Assembly (NCBI GenBank): GCA_003132645.1
Contig: PKYM01000328.1
Location: 687 to 6,962 of the forward strand
DNA from: Actinomycetota bacterium
GTDB lineage: Bacteria; Actinomycetota; Thermoleophilia; UBA2241
DNA: 6,276 bases
Reading direction: 5' to 3'
The notes under the pieces were generated by a model that worked only from the letters and a program-made list of their open reading frames with translations, did not search any database and was not told the origin of the DNA. Every line of letters starts with the position of its first letter. Position 1 is the stretch's first letter. Positions 1 through 5,092 of the stretch are shown here, in pieces. The position numbers were made by a program, and so were the translations under genes.

Positions 1-419
1 GCACCGTCGCCACCTTCCGCACCGCGGCGGCCGAGGCCGGCCCCGACGCCGACATGGAAGCCATCCTCATGTCCATGGGTCTCGCCTACGCGCACCTGCT
101 CGAAGACGACCGCACGCTCCTGCTCATGCAACTCCAGGCTCACGCCGCCTGCGAAGACCCCGACGTGCGCACGGCCGTGCGCGAGGAGTTCCTGCGCCTC
201 GTGCGTTTCGTGCAGTCGGCCTCGGGAGCGCCCGACGACGCCGTGCGGCCCTGGCTGGCGGAGGGCATGCTCATGAACGCCGCGGCCGCCATGGACCTTT
301 CGCAGATCGACGCCGACTGGGCCCGCATGTGCACAGGTGAGTACATGATCGAGAAGTTCGCCAAGTTCCACAACCACGTCGCCAAGCTCCACGACCACGG
401 CAAAGGGGGCGGCGCCTGA
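1..419 (+). CDS. TetR/AcrR-family transcriptional regulator, C-terminal part (5' end outside window)
   Basis: Open reading frame entering from the left edge (first full codon at base 3) and ending at TGA 417-419; 138 residues are visible. The N-terminal helix-turn-helix that defines TetR proteins is not in the window, so the call rests on the ligand-binding/dimerisation half. It is all-helical and contains the family-typical run LLLMQLQAHAACEDPDVR, then VRPWLAEGMLMNAAAAMDL and a short charged, His-rich tail ending in KGGGA. The length fits the last two thirds of a ~200-residue TetR protein. The next gene downstream, same strand, is a DHA2 drug exporter with a palindromic operator-like site in between, a classic repressor-pump arrangement. 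Inference: it represses that exporter and is released by an exported compound. The ligand cannot be read from sequence. An ATG at 54 is in frame but is internal, because homologous-looking sequence continues upstream of it. Confidence 0.85.
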   Translation, partial: TVATFRTAAAEAGPDADMEAILMSMGLAYAHLLEDDRTLLLMQLQAHAACEDPDVRTAVREEFLRLVRFVQSASGAPDDAVRPWLAEGMLMNAAAAMDLSQIDADWARMCTGEYMIEKFAKFHNHVAKLHDHGKGGGA

Positions 420-477
420 GCGAAGCCCAAGGCGCCGCCGCGCGCGCTCTCACGGGCGGAGCCGACTCTCTTTTTTT
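408..477 (+). terminator. Possible terminator after the TetR gene
   Basis: A perfect 9-bp inverted repeat, GGCGGCGCC at 408-416 and GGCGCCGCC at 431-439, brackets a 14-nt loop that contains the TGA stop. A run of seven T follows only at 471-477, about 31 nt after the stem. An alternative weaker stem pairs CCGCC 435-439 with GGCGG 455-459. The stem and T-run are too far apart for a canonical intrinsic terminator, so this is a weak call. It would separate the regulator from the exporter transcript. Confidence 0.35.
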
Positions 478-485
478 CCCTCCAA

Positions 486-505
486 AACTAAGTGATTACT
501 AAGTT
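486..505. promoter_or_regulatory. Probable TetR-type operator upstream of the first exporter
   Basis: AACTAAGTGATTACTAAGTT is a 20-bp palindrome with 8 of 10 base pairs matching, centred between 495 and 496. The same stretch is also a direct repeat, ACTAAGT at 487-493 and 498-504, 11 bp apart. It sits in a locally AT-rich patch within otherwise GC-rich DNA, between a TetR gene and an exporter gene, 25 nt before the exporter's Shine-Dalgarno. TetR proteins bind such 15-20 bp palindromes over promoters. A -10-like TAAGTT (500-505) lies inside it but no convincing -35 is seen. The assignment to the adjacent TetR is inference from position. Confidence 0.65.
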
Positions 506-530
506 AGAAGACCGTCAACCAGGAACTGAG

Positions 531-535
531 AGGAG
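531..535 (+). promoter_or_regulatory. Ribosome-binding site deciding the start of the first exporter
   Basis: AGGAG abuts an ATG at 536 with no spacer, which cannot serve that codon. It lies 9 nt before the in-frame ATG at 545, a normal spacing. The start at 545 (protein MSKRATIW...) is therefore preferred over 536 (MNAMSKR...). Confidence 0.7.
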
Positions 536-544
536 ATGAACGCG

Positions 545-2053
545 ATGAGCAAGAGGGCCACCATCTGGACCTTCATCATCACGTCCGTCGCGGTGTTCAT
601 GGTGTCGCTCGACAACCTCGTCGTGACCACCGCGCTGCCTGTGATCAAGCACGACCTGGGAGCCTCGCTCTCGGGACTGGAATGGACCGTCAACGCCTAC
701 ACGCTGACCTTCGCCGTCCTTCTGCTGACCGGCGCCGCGCTGGGCGACCGCTTTGGGCGCAAGCGCATGTTCCTGGTCGGCCTCACCATCTTCACGCTGG
801 GCTCGGCCGCCGCGGCTGTGGCGCCCAGCATCGGCGCCCTGATCGCGGCGCGCGCCCTGCAGGGCGTGGGCGGCGCCATCGTCACGCCGCTGACCCTGAC
901 CATTCTCTCGGCGGCCGTGCCGCCGGCTCGCCGCGGCCTAGCGCTCGGTATCTGGAGCGGTACCGCCGGCCTGGCCGTGGCGCTCGGGCCGGTCATCGGC
1001 GGCGCCATCGTCGACGGCTTCTCCTGGCAGTTCATCTTCTGGGTGAACGTGCCCATCGGCCTGGCCCTGCTGCCCTTCGCCTACATGCGTCTGACCGAGA
1101 CGCGCGGCACCAACCGCTCGCTCGATCTGCCCGGTCTGGCCCTGGTCAGCAGCGGCCTGTTCGGCATCGTCTGGGGTCTGGTGCGCGGCAACGCCCACGG
1201 CTGGACCAGCCTCGGCGTGCTGCCGCCCATGGTCGTCGGCGCCGTCCTGGTGGCGGGCTTCGTCGCCTGGGAGCTGCGCGCCAAGGAGCCGATGGTGCCC
1301 ATGCGCTTCTTCCGCCGCCGGTCGTTCGCGGCTGCCAACCTGACCTCGGTGTTCATGAGCTTCGGCATGTTCGGCTCGATCTTCCTGCTGGCCCAGTTCT
1401 TCCAGATCGTGCAGGGCTACACGCCGCTGCAGGCCGGCCTGCGCACCCTGCCCTGGACGGCGATGCCGATGCTGGTGGCGCCCATCGCCGGCATACTCTC
1501 GGACCGCATCGGCAGCCGCCCGCTGCTGATCGCCGGCATGGCCCTGATGGCGGGTGCTCTGGGCTGGCTGGCGGCGATCTCGTCGCCGACCGTGCCCTAC
1601 GCCAACCTGGTGCCGGCTTTCGTGATGGCCGGAGTGGGCATGTCGCTCTACTTCGCGCCGGTCGCCAACCTGGTGCTGTCGAGCGTGCACCGCGACGAAG
1701 AAGGCAAGGCCTCGGGCATCAACAACACCGTGCGCGAGGTCGGCGGCGTGTTCGGCATCGCCGTGCTGGCCAGCGTGTTCGCGGCCGCCGGCAGCTACCT
1801 CACACCGGTCTCGTTCGTCAGCGGCCTCACGGCGGCCCTGTGGGTCGGCGCGGCGGCGGTCGGTGTGGCCACCTTCGCGGCGATCGCCATTCCGCCCAAA
1901 CAGGACGTGGTCGACTCGGTCTCGTACCTGCCCGGCGAGCGCGGCGAGAGCGACGCGCGCGTCGCCGGCGGCCGGCCGACCGGGGCGCGTCCGGGCGAAC
2001 CGGTTCTCGTTCCGGTGCGAGTCGAGGACGAGCGCAACGAAGCCATCGGCTGA
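545..2053 (+). CDS. MFS drug exporter, DHA2 (14-TM, EmrB/QacA-like) family
   Basis: A 502-residue integral membrane protein predicted to expel drugs or other small hydrophobic molecules by proton antiport across the cytoplasmic membrane. Visible signatures: motif D1 in TM1, SLDNLVVTTALP (21-32), with the family's membrane Asp at 23; motif A in the TM2-3 loop, LGDRFGRKRMF (66-76); motif C region in TM5, GPVIGGAIVDG (148-158), followed by WQFIFWVNVPIG; and a second motif-A-like loop, LSDRIGSRPLL (318-328), at the start of the second half. Hydrophobic segments continue to about residue 450, consistent with 14 TM helices. A ~50-residue polar tail, rich in Arg, Gly and Glu, is probably cytoplasmic. 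It lies downstream of a TetR gene and a palindromic operator, so repression by that TetR is likely. A 13-bp terminator stem begins 21 nt after the stop, so it is probably monocistronic. The family is certain; the substrate is unknown. The start at 545 was chosen by Shine-Dalgarno spacing. Confidence 0.93.
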   Translation: MSKRATIWTFIITSVAVFMVSLDNLVVTTALPVIKHDLGASLSGLEWTVNAYTLTFAVLLLTGAALGDRFGRKRMFLVGLTIFTLGSAAAAVAPSIGALIAARALQGVGGAIVTPLTLTILSAAVPPARRGLALGIWSGTAGLAVALGPVIGGAIVDGFSWQFIFWVNVPIGLALLPFAYMRLTETRGTNRSLDLPGLALVSSGLFGIVWGLVRGNAHGWTSLGVLPPMVVGAVLVAGFVAWELRAKEPMVPMRFFRRRSFAAANLTSVFMSFGMFGSIFLLAQFFQIVQGYTPLQAGLRTLPWTAMPMLVAPIAGILSDRIGSRPLLIAGMALMAGALGWLAAISSPTVPYANLVPAFVMAGVGMSLYFAPVANLVLSSVHRDEEGKASGINNTVREVGGVFGIAVLASVFAAAGSYLTPVSFVSGLTAALWVGAAAVGVATFAAIAIPPKQDVVDSVSYLPGERGESDARVAGGRPTGARPGEPVLVPVRVEDERNEAIG

Positions 2054-2070
2054 CACGCAAGACCAAGCGT

Positions 2071-2115
2071 GCGGGGGCGCGGGCGGCTTTGCCGCCCGCG
2101 CCCTCCTTTACTTTT
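2071..2115 (+). terminator. Intrinsic terminator of the first exporter
   Basis: A perfect 13-bp GC stem, 2075-2087 paired with 2091-2103 around a TTT loop, starts 21 nt after the exporter stop. A T-rich tail (TCCTTTACTTTT, 2104-2115) follows. The core GGGCGGCTTTGCCGCCC (2081-2097) recurs exactly after the second exporter at 4017-4033, suggesting a standard terminator hairpin form of this genome. Confidence 0.8.
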
Positions 2116-2348
2116 GCCACCCCTGCACACGGCGGCCACGACAAGGATCCGGGGCACCGTCAAGGCGCTGCTGGAGCTGATTTCAAGGCACTCGTGGTGT
2201 TTTGCTCGTCCCGAAGCGAGGAACCACACGAGGAACCACCTTGTCCTATCGTCGGTTGCGCGAGCCGCGGTGGGGGCCTCCCTTGTAACTCCGGGGCAAG
2301 GGCCTTCGCAGCACCAGCCTTCGCAGTCGCCTATCGCCGGAGCAGCCC
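2116..2348 (+). promoter_or_regulatory. Non-coding upstream region of the second exporter, with short repeats and inverted repeats
   Basis: I see no credible gene in this ~230-bp gap. It must hold the promoter of the second exporter unless there is read-through, but no convincing -35/-10 pair is visible. It does contain: a tandem 12-bp repeat, CGAGGAACCACA/CGAGGAACCACC (2217-2228, 2229-2240); a possible hairpin in which GTGGT (2194-2198) and CTCG (2205-2208) pair with CGAG (2217-2220) and ACCAC (2223-2227); an inverted repeat CCCTTG/CAAGGG (2280-2285, 2297-2302); and a direct repeat GCCTTCGCAG (2302-2311, 2317-2326). GGAG at 2339-2342 is the Shine-Dalgarno, 6 nt before ATG 2349. The repeats could be operator half-sites or leader structure; this is unproven. 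Confidence 0.4.
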
Positions 2349-3989
2349 ATGGCTTTTGAACCTGCGCCCACCGTCGCCCGTGCAGCGCGACCCGTCCCTG
2401 CCGCCCCTCCCGTCGCCCGCGTGCCGCGCAGTCTCGGCCTCGCGCTGGTCGTGATCGCCGCGGCGCAGCTCATGATCGTGCTCGATGCCACCATCGTGAA
2501 CGTCGCGCTGCCGCACATTCAACGCGCCCTCACCTTCAGCGGCTCCGGCCTGGAGTGGGTCGTCACGGCCTACTCGCTGGCCTTCGGCAGTCTGCTGCTG
2601 CTCGGCGGCCGTCTCGGCGACATCTACGGCCGCCGCCGCGTGTTCATCGCCGGCATCCTCATCTTCTCACTGGGCTCGTTCGCCGGCGGCTTTGCCTCGA
2701 GTGAATGGTGGATACTCACGGCGCGGGCCGTGCAGGGCGCGGGTGGCGCGCTGGCCGCACCGACCGCGCTCGCCCTGATCGCTACGACCTTTCCGGCCGG
2801 ACCGCCGCGCAACCGGGCTTTCGGCGTCTACGCCGCCATGAGCGGCGCCGGCGGCGCGATCGGCCTGCTGCTCGGCGGCATTCTCACGACCTACGCCTCG
2901 TGGCGCTGGGTGTTCTTCGTCAACGTGCCCATCGGCATCGCCGTCATCGCGCTGGCTCCGATCGCGCTGGTGAAGACGCCGCGCTCGCGCCTGCGCCTCG
3001 ACATCCCCGGCGTCCTGACAAGCAGCGCCGGTCTCGGGCTGCTCGTCTACGGCTTGACGCACGCCGCCGCGAGCCGCGACGGCATATCGCACTGGGGCAG
3101 CCCGGTCACGATCGCCTCGCTGGTCGGGGCCGCGGCGCTGCTCGTCACCTTCGTCGCGATCGAGCGCCGCAGCAGCCACCCCGAGCTGCCGCTGCGTCTG
3201 CTCGGCTCGCGCCGCCGCTCCGGCGCCTACGTCATGATGCTGCTGCTCTTCACGGGCGTGTTCTCGGTGTTCTTCTTTCTCACCCTCTACATTCAGACGG
3301 TCTACGGCTACAGCGCGGTGCGCACCGGGCTGGCCTGGGTGCCCTTCCCCATCACGATCATCATCGTGAGCACGCTGGCGGCCCGCGTCCTCGTCACTCG
3401 CGTGGGGGTGCGGCCGCTGCTCATGATCGGGCCGCTGCTCGCCGGCCTGGGCTTTCTGTGGCTGTCGCGGCTCAACGCCGACGGTCACTACTGGCCCAAC
3501 CTTCTGCCCGGGATGCTCCTGGTCAGCGCGGGCATGGGCTGCCTGCTCGTGCCGCTCACCCTGACGGTCGTCTCGCGCGTCGCACCCCAAGAAGCCGGCG
3601 TCGCATCGAGTGGCATCAACATCGGTCAGCAGCTCGGCGGCGCGATCGGCCTGGCCGCGGTCGGCACCATCGCCTGGTCGTCGGTGGCTCACAACGTCAC
3701 GAGCCAGATGGCGAACGGCGCGGCGGGGGCGGCCAGCGGAGTCGCGGCGGGCGGAGGCGCGGCTATCACCTCAGCGTCGAGCGCCGTCCCGGGCGTGCCG
3801 GTCACCGTTTTGAATCATGCGCTCACGGCCGGCTTCTCGACCGCCTTCAGTGTGGCCGCCGGCGTCGTGCTCCTCGGCTTCGTCGTCGCGCTCATCACGA
3901 CCTGGACCGGGCACTGGCGCCTCAGTTCGGCCGTCACCAGGGGCCGTGAGCAGCCCTGCGACGAGGTCCTGGGGACCTGCGAGGTGTAG
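2349..3989 (+). CDS. Second MFS drug exporter, DHA2 (14-TM, EmrB/QacA-like) family
   Basis: A 546-residue membrane transporter, predicted proton-driven efflux of drugs or metabolites. Signatures: an Ala/Pro-rich N-terminal extension (1-28) before TM1; motif D1, LDATIVNVALP (45-55); motif A, GRLGDIYGRRRVF (87-99); motif C region, GGAIGLLLGGILTT (168-181), followed by WRWVFFVNVPIG; and about 14 hydrophobic segments in all. Between TM13 and TM14 lies a low-complexity Gly/Ala/Ser loop (about 456-480), common in actinobacterial members of this family. A short tail contains two Cys (537, 544). It matches the first exporter only in family motifs, so it is not a recent duplicate. ATG 2349 has GGAG 6 nt upstream, and the hydrophobic core starts near residue 29, so the start is reasonable. 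It is bounded by hairpins on both sides and so is probably transcribed alone. The gap upstream has possible regulatory repeats but no TetR-like palindrome. Substrate unknown. Confidence 0.93.
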   Translation: MAFEPAPTVARAARPVPAAPPVARVPRSLGLALVVIAAAQLMIVLDATIVNVALPHIQRALTFSGSGLEWVVTAYSLAFGSLLLLGGRLGDIYGRRRVFIAGILIFSLGSFAGGFASSEWWILTARAVQGAGGALAAPTALALIATTFPAGPPRNRAFGVYAAMSGAGGAIGLLLGGILTTYASWRWVFFVNVPIGIAVIALAPIALVKTPRSRLRLDIPGVLTSSAGLGLLVYGLTHAAASRDGISHWGSPVTIASLVGAAALLVTFVAIERRSSHPELPLRLLGSRRRSGAYVMMLLLFTGVFSVFFFLTLYIQTVYGYSAVRTGLAWVPFPITIIIVSTLAARVLVTRVGVRPLLMIGPLLAGLGFLWLSRLNADGHYWPNLLPGMLLVSAGMGCLLVPLTLTVVSRVAPQEAGVASSGINIGQQLGGAIGLAAVGTIAWSSVAHNVTSQMANGAAGAASGVAAGGGAAITSASSAVPGVPVTVLNHALTAGFSTAFSVAAGVVLLGFVVALITTWTGHWRLSSAVTRGREQPCDEVLGTCEV

Positions 3990-4006
3990 CAGCGCGAAGC
4001 GACACG

Positions 4007-4043
4007 GCGCGGGGGCGGGCGGCTTTGCCGCCCGCCCCCGCGC
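4007..4043. terminator. 17-bp perfect hairpin after the second exporter, probable terminator without a T-tract
   Basis: Bases 4007-4023 pair perfectly with 4027-4043 around a TTT loop, beginning 17 nt after the exporter stop. It shares the core GGGCGGCTTTGCCGCCC with the hairpin after the first exporter. Unlike that one it is followed by CTCCCC rather than a T-rich tract, so it may act as a terminator lacking a U-tail, as an mRNA 3'-end stabiliser, or as a dispersed palindromic repeat. Confidence 0.6.
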
Positions 4044-4068
4044 TCCCCTGCCGACTCTCGACCGGTAG

Positions 4069-4074
4069 TAGACT
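4069..4074 (+). promoter_or_regulatory. Weak -10-like hexamer ahead of the MerR gene
   Basis: TAGACT matches four of six positions of the TATAAT consensus and lies between the hairpin and the tandem repeat, where a promoter for the MerR gene would be expected. No -35 is recognisable at the usual distance, so this is only a candidate. Confidence 0.2.
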
Positions 4075-4089
4075 GAGCTCACCGCGGGC

Positions 4090-4182
4090 GGCGAGACCGT
4101 CCTCAGATCGGGGCGGCGGTCCCCAGGTCGCGAGGGGCGATCCCCGGGTCGGGAGGGCGATCCCCAGGTCGGGACGGCGATG
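4090..4182 (+). repeat. Degenerate ~20-bp tandem repeat ending in the MerR ribosome-binding site and start codon
   Basis: Units of approximate consensus GGCGATCCCCAGGTCGGGA begin at 4115, 4136, 4156 and, as a partial unit, at 4176, giving periods of 21, 20 and 20 bp. A more degenerate copy at 4090-4114 aligns if five bases (GACCG, about 4095-4099) are taken as an insertion. Each unit ends in a G-rich, Shine-Dalgarno-like run followed by GGCGATC; in the last unit this becomes GGCGATG, whose ATG (4180) is the MerR start, with GGGA (4171-4174) 5 nt upstream. It forms most of the 5' leader of the MerR gene. Confidence 0.8.
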
Positions 4183-5019
4183 GTCGATCACGGTCACCAT
4201 ATCTCCATCGGAAGGTTCGCCGGACTGACCGGCATCTCGGCCAACACCCTGCGCCGCTACGACGAGAGCGGCCTGCTCTCACCGGCCTTCACCGACCCCT
4301 TCACCGGCTACCGCCTGTATGCCATCGAGCAGCTCGACACGGGCATCCTGATCAGGCTGCTGCGTGACCTCGACGTGCCGCTCGATGAGGTCACGGCACT
4401 GGTCGGCGCCGGCGGTCTCCAGGATGTGAAGGCCGTGCTCGGCCACCATCGCGAGCGCGTCGTCGAGCGGCACGCCGAGCTCGAGGGCGTCCTCGCGCGC
4501 ATCGACACGGCCTTGAACGAAGAGCGCGGCCTGCTGCCCTACGAGGTCGAGATCGTCGCCCTCCAGCCGGGCTGGGTCGTCAGCCGCAGGACGCGCACCA
4601 CGCGGCCGCGGCTCGACGAGGCGATCGACCGTTGTCTGGTCGAGCTCGGCGGCGAGCTCGCGGCCGCCGGCGCGCGCCCTGTCGGCCGCGAGCTCGTCCT
4701 CTACCACAATGCCCTGCAGTGGTACCAGGGTCTCGACCTCGAGGTCTGCCTGCCGGTCGAGAAGGCGCTTGCCGAATCGCACGGCGGCTGGCAACTGCCC
4801 GGCGGCGCCGCGGCACAGACCGTCTATCGCGGGCCGTGGGACGACATCTGGCAGGCGTATTCGGCGATGCTCGCCCAGATCGCACGGAGAGGCTATGAGG
4901 TCTGCGGGCCGGTGCGCGAGTTCTACCTCGCCGACGAGCGCGACACCGACGACCCGCGGCGCTACCTGACCGAGATCACCTGGCCCGTGCAGACCCGGGC
5001 GGCGCACGCGTCCCCTTGA
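4180..5019 (+). CDS. MerR-family activator with C-terminal GyrI-like ligand-binding domain (BmrR-like)
   Basis: A 279-residue cytoplasmic DNA-binding regulator. Residues 8-47 are the MerR winged helix-turn-helix: ISIGRFAGLTGISANTLRRY, then DESGLLSP and TGYRLY. A charged, helical stretch at about 80-118 is the dimerisation coiled coil. Residues 121-272 form a GyrI-like (AraC effector-binding) domain ending in the characteristic REFYLADE (246-253) and YLTEITWPV (262-270); E247 sits where this fold places its ligand-binding Glu. Such proteins (BmrR type) bind amphipathic or cationic compounds and activate promoters with an over-long 19-20 bp spacer by twisting the DNA. Exactly such a promoter begins at the gene's own 3' end, its TGA (5017-5019) lying within the -35, and points to the amidase, so the amidase is the likeliest target. 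The exporters upstream could be additional targets, but no matching site was found before them. ATG 4180 is the only start that keeps the whole HTH and it has a modest Shine-Dalgarno, within the tandem repeat. Confidence 0.92.
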   Translation: MVDHGHHISIGRFAGLTGISANTLRRYDESGLLSPAFTDPFTGYRLYAIEQLDTGILIRLLRDLDVPLDEVTALVGAGGLQDVKAVLGHHRERVVERHAELEGVLARIDTALNEERGLLPYEVEIVALQPGWVVSRRTRTTRPRLDEAIDRCLVELGGELAAAGARPVGRELVLYHNALQWYQGLDLEVCLPVEKALAESHGGWQLPGGAAAQTVYRGPWDDIWQAYSAMLAQIARRGYEVCGPVREFYLADERDTDDPRRYLTEITWPVQTRAAHASP

Positions 5020-5046
5020 CCTTCGCCCAGGGCCAAGGTTTAGGCT
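5016..5046 (+). promoter_or_regulatory. MerR-type promoter and operator driving the amidase
   Basis: -35 TTGACC (5016-5021) and -10 TAGGCT (5041-5046) are separated by 19 bp, the over-long spacing that defines MerR-activated promoters. A dyad at 5019-5039 fills the spacer: outer arms ACCTT (5019-5023) and AAGGT (5035-5039), inner arms GCCC (5025-5028... wait-free reading GCCC 5025-5028) and GGGC (5030-5033), with 9 of 10 pairs matching around a central A (5029). The layout closely resembles known MerR-family promoters such as the CueR-controlled copA promoter. The -35 overlaps the TGA of the MerR gene, and the amidase starts about 40 nt after the -10. The regulator assignment is inference from adjacency. 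Confidence 0.8.
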
Positions 5047-5080
5047 GTCGGCAGCTACCGCAGTCGTCCACGTCCAAGGG

Positions 5081-5092
5081 GGTCACGTGACC
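5081..5092. repeat. 12-bp perfect palindrome over the amidase start codon
   Basis: GGTCACGTGACC is a perfect palindrome that covers part of the Shine-Dalgarno run (AAGGGGG, 5076-5082) and the GTG start (5087-5089). It could be a second protein-binding site or a small RNA hairpin hiding the start, or chance; a 12-mer is short. Confidence 0.45.

Noticed and set aside
938..2056. 372-codon open frame on the minus strand opposite the first exporter
   Set aside because: Its translation is rich in Arg, His, Gly, Asp and Gln with no domain or hydrophobic pattern, as expected for an antisense frame of a G/C-third-position gene; the + strand protein has clear MFS motifs.
2069..2359. 96-codon + strand frame in the gap before the second exporter
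   Set aside because: It begins inside the terminator stem, has no Shine-Dalgarno, and its sequence is unremarkable; more likely chance.
682..2454. 590-codon + strand frame running across the first exporter, its terminator and into the second exporter
   Set aside because: Arg/Ala-rich translation without domains that crosses a strong terminator and overlaps two well-supported genes in another frame.
2667..3692. 341-codon open frame on the minus strand opposite the second exporter
   Set aside because: Same low-complexity charged composition and no motif; a shadow of the exporter gene.
4115..4180. CRISPR-like array
   Set aside because: The ~20-bp units are directly contiguous, degenerate, and have no spacers or cas genes nearby; this is a plain tandem repeat.
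4180..4200. ATGGT/ACCAT inverted repeat at the MerR start as an autoregulatory site
   Set aside because: Only 5-bp arms, no -35/-10 around it and no similarity to the downstream dyad; probably chance.
4279..5007. 242-codon minus-strand frame opposite the MerR gene
   Set aside because: Antisense shadow; no motif, and the sense strand encodes an unmistakable MerR/GyrI protein.
5019..5041. Intrinsic terminator of the MerR gene
   Set aside because: The dyad is centred on one base, so an RNA hairpin must lose inner pairs, and only three T follow. The exact -35/-10 placement with 19-bp spacing is far better explained by a MerR operator, though some hairpin effect is not excluded.
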